Shown here: in pieces, positions 55,205 through 63,883 of the stretch
Layout: each line of letters opens with the position of its first letter
Numbering within the stretch: position 1 is the first letter of the stretch
DNA from: Planococcus sp. MB-3u-03
Lineage (GTDB): Bacteria; Bacillota; Bacilli; Bacillales_A; Planococcaceae
Direction of reading: 5' to 3'
DNA length: 64,000 nucleotides
NCBI RefSeq assembly: GCF_002833405.1
Contig: NZ_CP025135.1
Location: 2,895,501-2,959,500 of the forward strand
The notes under the pieces: generated by a model
What the model was told of the DNA's origin: nothing
Database searches by the model: none
Seen by the model: only the letters and a program-made list of their open reading frames with translations
Program-made: the position numbers and the translations under genes

Positions 55205-58200
55205 ATGCCTCTCGAATTTGCGCGCTTGGTGTTCATGGCATTTTCTGTCTTGACTGCCATTGCCGCTTCCTATATCGCCCTCCTGTTGATCGGCCGCATC
55301 GCCGACCGGAGCCGTACCCATCCATTGTGGTGGGTCGGCGGCAGCTCGCTCGTTTTCGGGACGGGCATCTTTTCCATGCATTTTATCGGCATACTGACCC
55401 ATCATTCCGCAGCCCCTGTGCAATACGATCCAATTTTGCTGAGCATCTCGCTGCTCGGGGCCATCGGGGCAGCATTTCCCGCTTTCTATGTATTGCGCAG
55501 CTCCCACCCGCCGAAAAGCCATTTGTATTTCAGTGGATTCGCTATCGGATTCGGCGTTTTGTTCATGCATTATATCGGCAACGCCGCGGCCCAAGTGTCC
55601 GGCACCCCACAGTTCCACCTCCTGCCATTGTTATTATCGATAGTGGTTGCATTTGGCTTTTCAATCGCCGCCCTGCGCATTTTCTCCCGCAATCGCAAGC
55701 GTCCGGATTCACCCGGCAGGAAACTCTTAAGCGCGATGATTCTCGGCGTAGCGATTTCTGCCGTACATTATATCGGAATGCTGGCGGTCAGCTACTCCAC
55801 TTCAGCCACAGGTCCCGCTTCTTTCACCAATATGGGCCTGGCGTTTGTCGTGTCGGCGCTAATTCTGCTATTGCTTGCCATCGCCGGCTATTTAGCTTAT
55901 CTCGACCGCAAGCAGCTGATCAATGAACAGCGCTATTTAAAAAAGATCCGTGAAAGCGAACGTCGTTTCCGCCGGCTTGCGGAAATATCTCCAGAAGCGA
56001 TCGCCATCCATAGCGGCGGCAAATTGCTGTATGTCAATGAAGCCTGCCTGCAAATGTTTGATGAACCCGATGCCGAGAAATTGATTGGCACAGCCGTTCT
56101 CGATTATGTTCATCCCAACTACCGGGACATCGCCGAATCGCGCATCGCATCCATGAACCAGGGACTTAGCACTCCACCTGCCGAGCAATTATGGGTCACG
56201 CCCAAAGGTTCCGTGCACGAAGTCGAAGTGACCGGCATGGGGATCGAATTCGAAGGTGAGGCAGCGGTGCAGCTTTTGATTCGTGACATCACCATCCAAA
56301 AGAAAGTGGCGCGTGAACTTGAATACAACCGTCAGCGCTATGAATCTTTATTCCAAAACAATCCCGATGGCATTTTTTCTATGGATGCCGACGGAAATTT
56401 AATCGATATCAATTCGTCATTCGAGCATTTGTTTGGTTATTCTAAAACCGAAATCACCGAAACCCCTTTATCCGAACTGATTGAAGAATGCCAACTGGGC
56501 GTCACCGTGGTGAAATTCCAGCTGGCACTCGAAGGCGTCACGCAAAATTACGAAACACTTGGCATCCATAAATCCGGCCGCCGCATTTCTTTGCGCATCA
56601 CCCATATGCCAATCGTGACGGACGGGAAAGTCACAGGGGTTTACGGCATTGCCAAAGATATTTCAGCTGAAAAAAGAGCACTGGCCCTATTAGCGGAAAG
56701 TGAAGAGAAATACCGTTCACTGTTCGACTACAATTTAGATGCCGTCTTTGAAATGGATAAAGCCGGATGTTTCGTCAATGCCAATTCGATGACGGAGGAA
56801 TTAAGCGATTACACACGCGACGAACTGATTGGACTTAATTTCAACCCGCTCATCGCTGAAAAACTTGAGCGCGTGCAAGGCTTTTTCGCCACGGCACTGT
56901 CAGGGGAAGCGGTCAATTTCGAACAGCGCATCAAACGGAAAGACGGGGACATCATCGAAGTCGATATCAATGCGGTGCCAAAACGCAGAAACGGTGAAAT
57001 CGACGGCGTCTTCGCGATTGTCCGGGACATCACGGAGAAAAAAGCGAGCGAACAGAAAATCAATAATTTGGCGTTCACCGACCAGCTCACAGGGCTGCCG
57101 AACCGCCATTGGTTTTACCAGAACATCCGCGAAGTGCTTTCGAGAACAGAAGAACTTCACCAAAAAATCGCTGTCTTGCTTGTCGATTTCGACGATTTCA
57201 AAAGTGTTAACGACCTGCTCGGGCATTTCGGCGGCGACCAATTCCTGAAAATCGTAGCCAATCGCATCCATTCCTGCCTCGGTCCCAATGATGCAATTTC
57301 ACGCTTTGGAGGCGATGAGTTCATTATCGTGTCGGAAAACACGACCGAACCACAAGCCCATGCGCTTGCCCAGACGATTCTCCAAGTGATGCGCGAACCG
57401 GTGCAATTGCTCGGCCAGGAATTTTCGGTGACGCTAAGCATCGGCATCGCTTTCCAGACCGGTTCAGAAAGTGACGGAGAAGAACTCATTAAAGAAGCCG
57501 ATTTCGCGATGTATTCTGCAAAAGAAAACGGCAAAAATAATGTGCAAGTGTTCACCCACGAACTCGACAGCCAAATGACACGCAAAAGCCAAATGGAGCA
57601 GGCGCTGAAAAAAGCGCTCGATGAACAGCAATTCGCGCTTCATTACCAACCGCAAGTGAATTTGGCGAGCGGTGAAGTGATCGGCTATGAGGCGCTGCTG
57701 CGCTGGCAATCGCCATTCGGCAATGTACCGCCGTCTGAATTCATCCCGATTGCAGAAGAAACCGGCCTCATCGTGCCGATCGGGGAATGGGCGCTCCGCC
57801 AAGCCTGCCGTGACAGCAAGGAGTTCTGCGCACTTGGCCAGGCAGCGGAGAAAATTTCCGTCAATGTCTCGGCCCGCCAATTCAAGGATCCGGACTTCAG
57901 CGAAAAAGTGCGTGCCATCTTCGAACAGGAACAAGTCGACCCGGGACGCTTCGAAATCGAAATCACTGAAAGTGTCATGCTCGACATCGAACAGTCCGCA
58001 CGCATCATCTGCGAGCTTAAAGAACTCGGCCTGCGCATTGCCATCGATGATTTCGGCGCCGGCTATTCTTCGCTGAACGTCGTGAAAAATATCGAAATTG
58101 ATACCTTGAAAATCGATAAATCCTTGATCGATGAAGTGCTCATCAACCGGCGCAACCTGTTCATCCTCGCCGCCATCATCGAAGTCGGGAAAAACCTCGA

Positions 58201-58378
58201 TGCCCGCATCGTCATCGAAGGCATCGAACTCGAAGAACAGGCAGAACTCTTGCAGCCCTTCGGCATTGTCGGCCAAGGCTATCTATTCAGCCGCCCGCTG
58301 CCGCCGGGAAGCCTTGACGCTTTTCTCAGCGAGTCTGATTACGTAGCAACAAGCACTGCAGCAAAGCTAATGGAATAA
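55205..58378 (+). CDS. MHYT-PAS3-GGDEF-EAL cyclic-di-GMP protein
   Basis: The 1057-residue membrane protein has an N-terminal seven-helix MHYT sensor with motifs MHFIG (about 58), MHYIG (121) and VHYIGM (187). Three PAS domains follow (about 255-370, 375-500, 505-625), then a GGDEF domain with intact RFGGDEF (about 700) and an EAL domain with YEALLR (828), VNVSARQF, DDFGAGYSSL and QGYLFSRPLP. All residues needed for synthesis and hydrolysis of cyclic di-GMP seem to be present, so it may be bifunctional. The layout resembles YkoW of Bacillus subtilis. MHYT is proposed to bind copper and sense O2, CO or NO. The ATG has a weak RBS; a TATAAT embedded in the dyad GGGG-N9-CCCC lies 40 bp upstream. 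Confidence 0.93.
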   Translation: MPLEFARLVFMAFSVLTAIAASYIALLLIGRIADRSRTHPLWWVGGSSLVFGTGIFSMHFIGILTHHSAAPVQYDPILLSISLLGAIGAAFPAFYVLRSSHPPKSHLYFSGFAIGFGVLFMHYIGNAAAQVSGTPQFHLLPLLLSIVVAFGFSIAALRIFSRNRKRPDSPGRKLLSAMILGVAISAVHYIGMLAVSYSTSATGPASFTNMGLAFVVSALILLLLAIAGYLAYLDRKQLINEQRYLKKIRESERRFRRLAEISPEAIAIHSGGKLLYVNEACLQMFDEPDAEKLIGTAVLDYVHPNYRDIAESRIASMNQGLSTPPAEQLWVTPKGSVHEVEVTGMGIEFEGEAAVQLLIRDITIQKKVARELEYNRQRYESLFQNNPDGIFSMDADGNLIDINSSFEHLFGYSKTEITETPLSELIEECQLGVTVVKFQLALEGVTQNYETLGIHKSGRRISLRITHMPIVTDGKVTGVYGIAKDISAEKRALALLAESEEKYRSLFDYNLDAVFEMDKAGCFVNANSMTEELSDYTRDELIGLNFNPLIAEKLERVQGFFATALSGEAVNFEQRIKRKDGDIIEVDINAVPKRRNGEIDGVFAIVRDITEKKASEQKINNLAFTDQLTGLPNRHWFYQNIREVLSRTEELHQKIAVLLVDFDDFKSVNDLLGHFGGDQFLKIVANRIHSCLGPNDAISRFGGDEFIIVSENTTEPQAHALAQTILQVMREPVQLLGQEFSVTLSIGIAFQTGSESDGEELIKEADFAMYSAKENGKNNVQVFTHELDSQMTRKSQMEQALKKALDEQQFALHYQPQVNLASGEVIGYEALLRWQSPFGNVPPSEFIPIAEETGLIVPIGEWALRQACRDSKEFCALGQAAEKISVNVSARQFKDPDFSEKVRAIFEQEQVDPGRFEIEITESVMLDIEQSARIICELKELGLRIAIDDFGAGYSSLNVVKNIEIDTLKIDKSLIDEVLINRRNLFILAAIIEVGKNLDARIVIEGIELEEQAELLQPFGIVGQGYLFSRPLPPGSLDAFLSESDYVATSTAAKLME

Positions 58379-58379
58379 T

Positions 58380-58416
58380 AAAAAGGCGCGCAGCTTATCC
58401 GGCTGCGCGCCTTTTT
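58380..58416. terminator. Bidirectional terminator
   Basis: AAAAAGGCGCGCAG and CTGCGCGCCTTTTT form a perfect hairpin between convergent genes. Confidence 0.92.
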
Positions 58417-58424
58417 GTATCCAG

Positions 58425-59483
58425 TTAATCTTTGCGCGTGTATTTGCGCACTGCCGGCAAGATTTCAGTCGACAGTAACTCAAGATTGCGCTCAAGGCGC
58501 TCCATCGGCACACCGCCGAAATCCATTTGCGCAATATAGCGCTGATGGCCATAAAGTTCGTGCTGGTAAAGGATTTTCTCGATAATCTGCTGGGGGCTGC
58601 CGATATTCATGACGCTTTCTTTCGTCGCACCGTGCTGGAATGCTTCCTGTGGATAACCCCGGCCGTTGGTTTTGACCATGCCTTTATCCACATGTGGATA
58701 ATATTCCGCAAGCGCCTGCTGAGTCGTTTCGGCGGCATTGAAGAATCCGGCCGTCGCAACCGGCAATTGCCCTGTGTCGTATCCTGCTTCTGTCGCGGCA
58801 TTGCGGTAGGCATCGATGGTCATCTTGAACGTTTCCGCTGGTCCACCGAGCGTCGCGAGCATCATCGGCACACCCGCCTGGCCCGCTTTAACGGCGCTTG
58901 ACGGATGTCCGCCGACCGCACGCCAAATCGGCAGTGAACCGTGTTCAGGACGCGGTAAAATTTGCGCATCTTTCAGAGATGTGCGGAAACGGCCGTTCCA
59001 ATTGACGGTCTCCTGTTTGTTGATTTCAAGCAATAGCTTGAATTTCTCTTCATACAATTCCTCGTAATAGCGGATATCGTAACCAAGTAAATCGAACAGC
59101 CCGACACGCGATGCCCGCCCAGCGATGATTTCCGCACGTCCTTCCGAGATCAAATCGATCGTTGCGAAATCCTCGAAGACGCGCACCGGATCAGAGGTGG
59201 AGATAATCGTCGAAGAGCTTGAGATTTTGATTTTTTCAGTTGCCTGCGCGATTGCCGACAGGACGACCGAATGCGCTTGCGTAGCGAAATATTCCTGATG
59301 GCTTTCGCCGACACTGAAAAAGTCGACCCCTGCCTGTTCGGCGAGCTGCGCGAAACGGATGATCTCGCGGACCCGCTCCCCTTCCGATTGCCGTTTTCCT
59401 GTATGTGGGTCCGGCAGATGATCGCCGAGTGTATAGATGCCGAACTCGAGGCCGTTGTTCGGATTGATGCGGTATTGTTCCAT
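58425..59483 (-). CDS. LLM-class flavin-dependent oxidoreductase
   Basis: The 352-residue luciferase-like monooxygenase has the TIM-barrel features of the family: LEFGIYTLGDHL at the N-terminus, FAQLAEQAGVDFFSVGESHQ near 45, SSSTIISTSDPVRVFEDFATIDLISEGRAEIIAGRAS near 90-125, and GHPSSAVKAGQAGVPMMLATLGG near 200. It should use reduced FMN and O2 on an unknown substrate. The start is ATG 59483 behind AAAGGACGGAG. It is monocistronic. A dispersed repeat (copy E) lies upstream. Confidence 0.92.
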   Translation of the reverse strand: MEQYRINPNNGLEFGIYTLGDHLPDPHTGKRQSEGERVREIIRFAQLAEQAGVDFFSVGESHQEYFATQAHSVVLSAIAQATEKIKISSSSTIISTSDPVRVFEDFATIDLISEGRAEIIAGRASRVGLFDLLGYDIRYYEELYEEKFKLLLEINKQETVNWNGRFRTSLKDAQILPRPEHGSLPIWRAVGGHPSSAVKAGQAGVPMMLATLGGPAETFKMTIDAYRNAATEAGYDTGQLPVATAGFFNAAETTQQALAEYYPHVDKGMVKTNGRGYPQEAFQHGATKESVMNIGSPQQIIEKILYQHELYGHQRYIAQMDFGGVPMERLERNLELLSTEILPAVRKYTRKD

Positions 59484-59633
59484 GTTCTCCGTCCTTTCGC
59501 CTTGCGTTTTCCCAATCCTTTTCAGTATAACGGTACGCACGACGGTGTGGAAATCATTCATTCGGCTGAAAAGAGGGAGGAAAATAGGGTTCTTCTAGTG
59601 AAGTGTATATTAGTGAAAAACTTAAACTCGTTC

Positions 59634-59834
59634 TGGGCGGACGCTTTCCGCGGGCATGGCTTGAGCCTCCTCGGTCGCTACGAAAACCGTGTGCTTTCAC
59701 ATCTGCACAGCAGATGCGACGCAAATAAATGTGCTCAGCTTTGCTTCGTCCATTTATTTCCTGCGGGGTCTCCAGACTCATGTCGCTCCTTCGCTGTGCT
59801 CCGTCACTGCTCCCTTAGGAGTCGCCGCCCTCCA
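59634..59834 (+). repeat. Dispersed intergenic element, copy E
   Basis: About 200 bp, from GGGCGGACGCTTTCCGCGGGC through TTGAGCCTCCTCGGTCGC and CCTGCGGGGTCTCC to CCCTTAGGAGTCGCCGCCC. The ends GGGCGG and CCGCCC are complementary. Internal hairpins CATCTGC/GCAGATG and AAATAAATG/CATTTATTT lie in the position where copies C and D have AATGAATGA/TCATTCATT. It fills most of the 59484-59902 gap between divergent genes. Confidence 0.78.
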
Positions 59835-59902
59835 TTCTTTAATCTCTAATATTCTATTCGTTGTAAAACAAACTCAAAGTTATAGCATTAGGAGGCCAAT
59901 AG

Positions 59903-61183
59903 ATGAAAAAATGGACAGCCGCCGCATTGGTGCTTGCAGGAATCCTGCTCGCTGCCGGATGTTCCGGCGATAACAACGAAGATACCGCAGAAAGCGAAAC
60001 GGCTTCGAAAATCGATGGATTTTGGCAAGGCGCGATTGAAGTTCCAGGACAGCCGATCCCGTTTTCGATTGAATTTACTGAAGGCGAAGGCAGCTTGAGT
60101 ATTCCGCTGCAAGGCATCGAAAACTATCCTTTGTCGACGGTTAAGTTTGATGATCCGGAAGTGGCTTTTGACACTACCATACAAGGCGAACGTTTGGTGT
60201 TCGAAGGAGCACTGAATACAGAAAAAATCACCGGCAACATGACGCAGCAAAACCAGAAATTCCCGTTTGAACTCGAGCGGGGCGAGAAAGAACAAGCCGC
60301 CGATCCCGAGAAAATTATCGAAACGGAAGTCGAGGGCGGCATGATGCAGGCGCTGGAAGAAATTCCTGATACGGACGGGCCACACCCCGCAGCGATCCTT
60401 ATTGCCGGTTCTGGACCGACCGATAAAGACGGCAATTCGCTGACGCTCACCGGCAAAAACAATAGCTTGAAGATGCTCGCTGAAGAATTGAAAGCCAAGG
60501 ACATCGCCGTCATCCGCTACGACAAACGCGGTGTCGGCGATAATGCGGCACTCGCGAAAAATGAGTCCGAGCTGCGCTTTGACGATTATGCGGAAGATGC
60601 CGCTGCCTGGATCCGCTTCGCTAAAGAAGACGAGCGCTTTACAGATATCGCGGTCATCGGCCATAGCGAAGGCGCGCTCGTCGGTCTCGTCGCAGCCAAT
60701 CAAGAAGGTGTCGATTCCTATGTATCACTGACCGGCGTCGGACGAACAGCCGATGAGCTGTTAAGAGAACAGCTCAGTACTTTGCCGGCTGCACAACGGG
60801 AGGAAGCGGATGCGATTCTTGGACAACTCGCACAAGGCGAAACGGTGGATGACGTGAGCCCGGAACTGCAGCAAATCTTCCGGCCATCCGTTCAGCCGTA
60901 CCTGCAGTCATGGATGGCGTATGACCCGATCGCACAAGTCGAAAAACTCGACGCCCAGACATTGTTTGTCGGCGGCACACGTGATTTGCAAGTGCCGGCA
61001 CGGGATGCGGAACTGCTGCACGAAGCGAAATCCGGTTCCGAACTATTGATTGTCGACGGCATGAACCACGTATTGAAACCCGTACCTGATGACCAGCAAG
61101 CCAATATGGCAGCTTATGCCGACCCCGAACTGCCGCTTGCAGACGGTCTGGTGGACAGAATTGCGGAGTTCTTGAAAAACTAA
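59903..61183 (+). CDS. Lipoprotein alpha/beta hydrolase
   Basis: The 426-residue protein has a lipoprotein signal (LAAGC, Cys20) and is therefore anchored outside the membrane. Residues 35-135 form a beta-rich domain seen in DUF3887/prolyl-oligopeptidase-like hydrolases. The rest is an alpha/beta hydrolase with AILIAGSGPTDKDGNS near 165, YDKRGVG near 205, the nucleophile elbow GHSEG near 253 and the final His in GMNHVLK near 390. It is probably an esterase or peptidase; the substrate is unknown. The RBS TAGGAGG precedes the ATG. It is monocistronic with a strong terminator. Confidence 0.9.
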   Translation: MKKWTAAALVLAGILLAAGCSGDNNEDTAESETASKIDGFWQGAIEVPGQPIPFSIEFTEGEGSLSIPLQGIENYPLSTVKFDDPEVAFDTTIQGERLVFEGALNTEKITGNMTQQNQKFPFELERGEKEQAADPEKIIETEVEGGMMQALEEIPDTDGPHPAAILIAGSGPTDKDGNSLTLTGKNNSLKMLAEELKAKDIAVIRYDKRGVGDNAALAKNESELRFDDYAEDAAAWIRFAKEDERFTDIAVIGHSEGALVGLVAANQEGVDSYVSLTGVGRTADELLREQLSTLPAAQREEADAILGQLAQGETVDDVSPELQQIFRPSVQPYLQSWMAYDPIAQVEKLDAQTLFVGGTRDLQVPARDAELLHEAKSGSELLIVDGMNHVLKPVPDDQQANMAAYADPELPLADGLVDRIAEFLKN

Positions 61184-61218
61184 TCACATGCACCGGGCTT
61201 CCCTTTAAAAATAACCAT

Positions 61219-61259
61219 AAAAAATCCGGCTGAACTTTTCGGTTCAGCCGGATTTTTTT
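61219..61259. terminator. Bidirectional terminator
   Basis: AAAATCCGGCTGAA and TTCAGCCGGATTTTTTT form a perfect hairpin; its T-run meets the stop of the ABC permease gene. Confidence 0.92.
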
Positions 61260-61968
61260 ATTGGTCCATCAAGCGCTTTTTATAAAGGATAAACGAAATA
61301 ATGGTCAACACCACTGCCCATACCGAGATGATGACAAGCGGTCTGGCGAGTTCCCCAGCAGCCGCTCCAACTTCCATCGCCACGAGCAACTCACTCAATT
61401 GGCTGCTCGGTAAATAGCGCAGCACTTCCAAAAACGGATACTGTTCTTCAAAGGCCAACGCAAACGGCCCGGCTGTAAAGATGATCAGCACCGGAAAAAC
61501 CGATAGCGAGGCTTCCAGCAAAGTCTTTGAGTACAAGCCGCAAATCGTCCCAATCGCTGTATAAAGCAAGATGGAAATCCCGAGCGCCGCCGCCAGCAGC
61601 ATCACATTCGAGGTCTCGTAACCGAATAAGTAGGTGGTGAACGCCAGGACAGCCGCTGAAATAAGGAAGACGAGCGCACTTTTTCCGATCAGCACATCGA
61701 GCATCGAGGCCGGGGTCATCATGAGCGAACGCAGCGTATTGCGCTCTTTCTCCTCCGCGATCAAGCACGCCTGCACGAAACTGGTGAGCATCGCCAGAGA
61801 AAAGTTCAGGATGAACGCATAGATCACTGCCTGATCACCCGCTTCCGTCCGGTACAGGAGCGCAAAGACGATCGGGAACACGATCATGATCGACACCGCA
61901 TAATTTCTTGAGAACTCTTTGTAATCTTTGATGAAAATGGCTTGGATGCGCTTCAATGACACGTTCAT
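61258..61968 (-). CDS. ABC-2 type exporter permease
   Basis: The 236-residue membrane protein has six hydrophobic segments (AVSIMIVFPIVFALLYR, ALVFLISAAVLAFTTYLFGY, LLAAALGISILLYTAIGTICGLY, FPVLIIFTAGPFALAF, PLVIISVWAVVLTIISFIL). The ABC-2 feature AEEKERNTLRSLMMTPAS is near residue 72. It would form the membrane channel of an exporter with the ATPase whose stop overlaps its start by 4 bp. Exporters of this size often expel peptides or antibiotics, or act in resistance; the substrate here is unknown. The adjacent LytTR regulator is probably its controller. Confidence 0.9.
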   Translation of the reverse strand: MNVSLKRIQAIFIKDYKEFSRNYAVSIMIVFPIVFALLYRTEAGDQAVIYAFILNFSLAMLTSFVQACLIAEEKERNTLRSLMMTPASMLDVLIGKSALVFLISAAVLAFTTYLFGYETSNVMLLAAALGISILLYTAIGTICGLYSKTLLEASLSVFPVLIIFTAGPFALAFEEQYPFLEVLRYLPSSQLSELLVAMEVGAAAGELARPLVIISVWAVVLTIISFILYKKRLMDQ

Positions 61969-62810
61969 ACCAATTCACTCCCCGTCAGTTTAATAAAAAT
62001 ATCGCCAAGGCTCAGCTCATTTGTGTACATGCGGTCGATTTTCCCGCTGCTCATCCACCCGGCGATGGCCGCTGCCGAACTTTCGTCCATCGACAGGCGC
62101 TCTTTCTGCCCTGTAGTCAATTCCACGGTCAAAGTGCCGTCTCGATGCGTTTTTTTCAATTCATCCGGGGCCCCGATCGCACGGATCTCCCCTTTATGCA
62201 AAATCGCCACGCGTTCACACAGCGATTCCGCTTCCGTCATATCATGGGTCGTTAAAAAGATCGTCGTCCCCCGTTCATTCAAATAGCGCAAGCCTTTATG
62301 GATATGCGCTGTGTTGACCGGGTCGAGCGCGGACGTCGGCTCATCCAAAAACAGCAGTTCCGGCTCGTGGATGATCGCGCACGCCAAGGTGACGCGCTGG
62401 CGCATCCCTTTCGACAGCACACTGACCCGCTTTTTGCGGTCAGCATTCAAATTGACGAAATGGAGCACTTGGTCAATAGACGATTTTGGCAAATCATATA
62501 AACGCCGAAACACATCCAGGTTTTCTTCAATAGATAACCGTTCATACAAGCCGCTATTATCGGTCAAGATGCCGAAGCGCCGTTTCTGGGCTGTTTTTTG
62601 CATCATTCTAGACGGCATCTCCATCACGGCAGCATGGCCGTCCGTTGCTTCCAATTGGGCAGTCAAAATCTTGAGCAAAGTCGTTTTCCCGGAACCGCTC
62701 GGCCCAAGAAAACCGAAAATCTCTCCCTTTGGAATTTCGAAGGATACATTTTTCAAAGCCATATTGCCGCCAAATGCTTTTTGGATATTCTGTACGGAAA
62801 TTGCATTCAT
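61965..62810 (-). CDS. ABC exporter ATPase
   Basis: The 281-residue ATPase has Walker A GPSGSGKTT near residue 39, the signature LSKGMRQRVTLACA near 133, Walker B LLFLDEPTSALDPVNT near 155 and the switch His in TTHDMTEAE. It belongs to the CcmA/drug-exporter group and works with the permease that overlaps its 3' end. The start is ATG 62810 behind AAAGGAG; a GTG nine bases earlier is also in frame. The promoter at 62843-62871 has a poor -35 box and a LytTR-type repeat just upstream. Confidence 0.92.
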   Translation of the reverse strand: MNAISVQNIQKAFGGNMALKNVSFEIPKGEIFGFLGPSGSGKTTLLKILTAQLEATDGHAAVMEMPSRMMQKTAQKRRFGILTDNSGLYERLSIEENLDVFRRLYDLPKSSIDQVLHFVNLNADRKKRVSVLSKGMRQRVTLACAIIHEPELLFLDEPTSALDPVNTAHIHKGLRYLNERGTTIFLTTHDMTEAESLCERVAILHKGEIRAIGAPDELKKTHRDGTLTVELTTGQKERLSMDESSAAAIAGWMSSGKIDRMYTNELSLGDIFIKLTGSELV

Positions 62811-62842
62811 GTGCGCCACTCCTTTTCGTTGATAACACCAGC

Positions 62843-62871
62843 ATAGTAAGAAAAGGGAGCAGCTGCCTTGA
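62843..62871 (-). promoter_or_regulatory. Weak promoter of the ABC exporter unit
   Basis: On the minus strand TCAAGG, a 17-bp spacer and TACTAT form a promoter with a poor -35 box, consistent with dependence on an activator. Confidence 0.5.
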
Positions 62872-62878
62872 GATTCCG

Positions 62879-62908
62879 CTAATATGTACCATTTCTCGGC
62901 CGAACTGT
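62879..62908 (-). promoter_or_regulatory. LytTR-type direct repeat before the ABC exporter
   Basis: On the minus strand ACAGTTCGG (62900-62908), a 12-bp spacer and ACATATTAG (62879-62887) follow the 9-12-9 layout of LytTR binding sites. The first unit fits the known LytTR consensus fully and the second with two mismatches. The site ends 7 bp upstream of the -35 box, as for an activator. Confidence 0.6.
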
Positions 62909-62947
62909 ACCCTGAAATCCGTGATTCGGCGATTATTTCCCAGGAAA

Positions 62948-63883
62948 TTAAATGTTCAACAGCTCTTTTAATTCGGCAAGTTTTGTTCTCGATAGCGGCA
63001 CGACGGAATCTTTTCCGGTCGTCAAGCGCAGGCTATAGCTGTTTTTCGTCCATGTGATCAGTTCCCGCACTTTTTGCAGATTGACGATATACGAGCGGTG
63101 GCAGCGGAAAAACCCGTAATGCTGAAGCCTGTCTTCCAATTCTGCCAAGGTGAGTGCGCACGTGTAGGTCTCTCCTGCCACATGCACCACCGCCGAACTA
63201 TTGATGCTTTCGATATAATCAATTTCCGGCGGGTTGAACAGAATGGTTTTATCATTCTTTTTGGTCGGGATTTTTTGAATCTTGAACTCCGCTTCGCTCG
63301 TTTCATGAGGGCCTTCCAATTCACCGTCAGCATCCGCAATATCCAATAGATGCAATCCCGCTTCGTCCAAACGGTACACTTCATCGCAGCTGATCAGCGC
63401 ATCTTCCAGATTGGCGGTGAGGATCAGGATCTGTTTTTCTTCCGACAATTCTTCCAACAGGCGCGCAAACGCCAATTGATCGGGTTCTTCCAGTTGAAAA
63501 TACGGCTCCTCCAAGATGATGATCGGCTGCTGTGCGTAATAAACGCGCAGCAAGGACAAATAGATTTTCTTCGACGACGGCAAATCGGCAATTTTCACTT
63601 TGTGGTAGTCGCCCAATTGAAACAACTGAAGCATTGAGCGGACCGGCTTGTCGTGGCCGCTGACCGACTTCATAAAGCGCAGCAATTCCTCGACGGTCAA
63701 ACGCGTGTATTCGCCTTGTTCCGCAAACGACAAATAGGCATCTCCCCGCTCTGCAAATTGGGCCAGGAGGATTTTCTTGCGCTGGACATTGGTCTGAATA
63801 CCCAGCACTTTGCCTTTCTCCATGCTCAATTCCAGCGACGGGATGATTTTCTGTCCGTTGACGTTCATTTCTCGAATGTTCAT
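62948..63883 (-). CDS. Degenerate ABC domain fused to LytTR regulator
   Basis: The 311-residue protein has an N-terminal region of about 190 residues that follows the layout of an ABC ATPase but lacks its key motifs: the Walker A position reads GIQTNVQRKK with no GKS/T, the signature reads LPSSKKIYLSLLR, and only a Walker B-like IIILEEPYFQLEEPD remains. Residues 205-311 are a LytTR DNA-binding domain (DYIESINSSAVVHVAGETYT ... FFRCHRSYIVNLQKV). It lies just upstream of an ABC exporter unit on the same strand, with a LytTR-type repeat between them, so it is the probable regulator. The start is ATG behind AGGAGGAG. Confidence 0.88.
   Translation of the reverse strand: MNIREMNVNGQKIIPSLELSMEKGKVLGIQTNVQRKKILLAQFAERGDAYLSFAEQGEYTRLTVEELLRFMKSVSGHDKPVRSMLQLFQLGDYHKVKIADLPSSKKIYLSLLRVYYAQQPIIILEEPYFQLEEPDQLAFARLLEELSEEKQILILTANLEDALISCDEVYRLDEAGLHLLDIADADGELEGPHETSEAEFKIQKIPTKKNDKTILFNPPEIDYIESINSSAVVHVAGETYTCALTLAELEDRLQHYGFFRCHRSYIVNLQKVRELITWTKNSYSLRLTTGKDSVVPLSRTKLAELKELLNI

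Noticed and set aside
25386..59834. Insertion sequences or CRISPR as an explanation of the repeated elements
   Set aside because: No transposase frame and no regular short repeat-spacer array; copies are single, 120-300 bp and palindromic at their ends.
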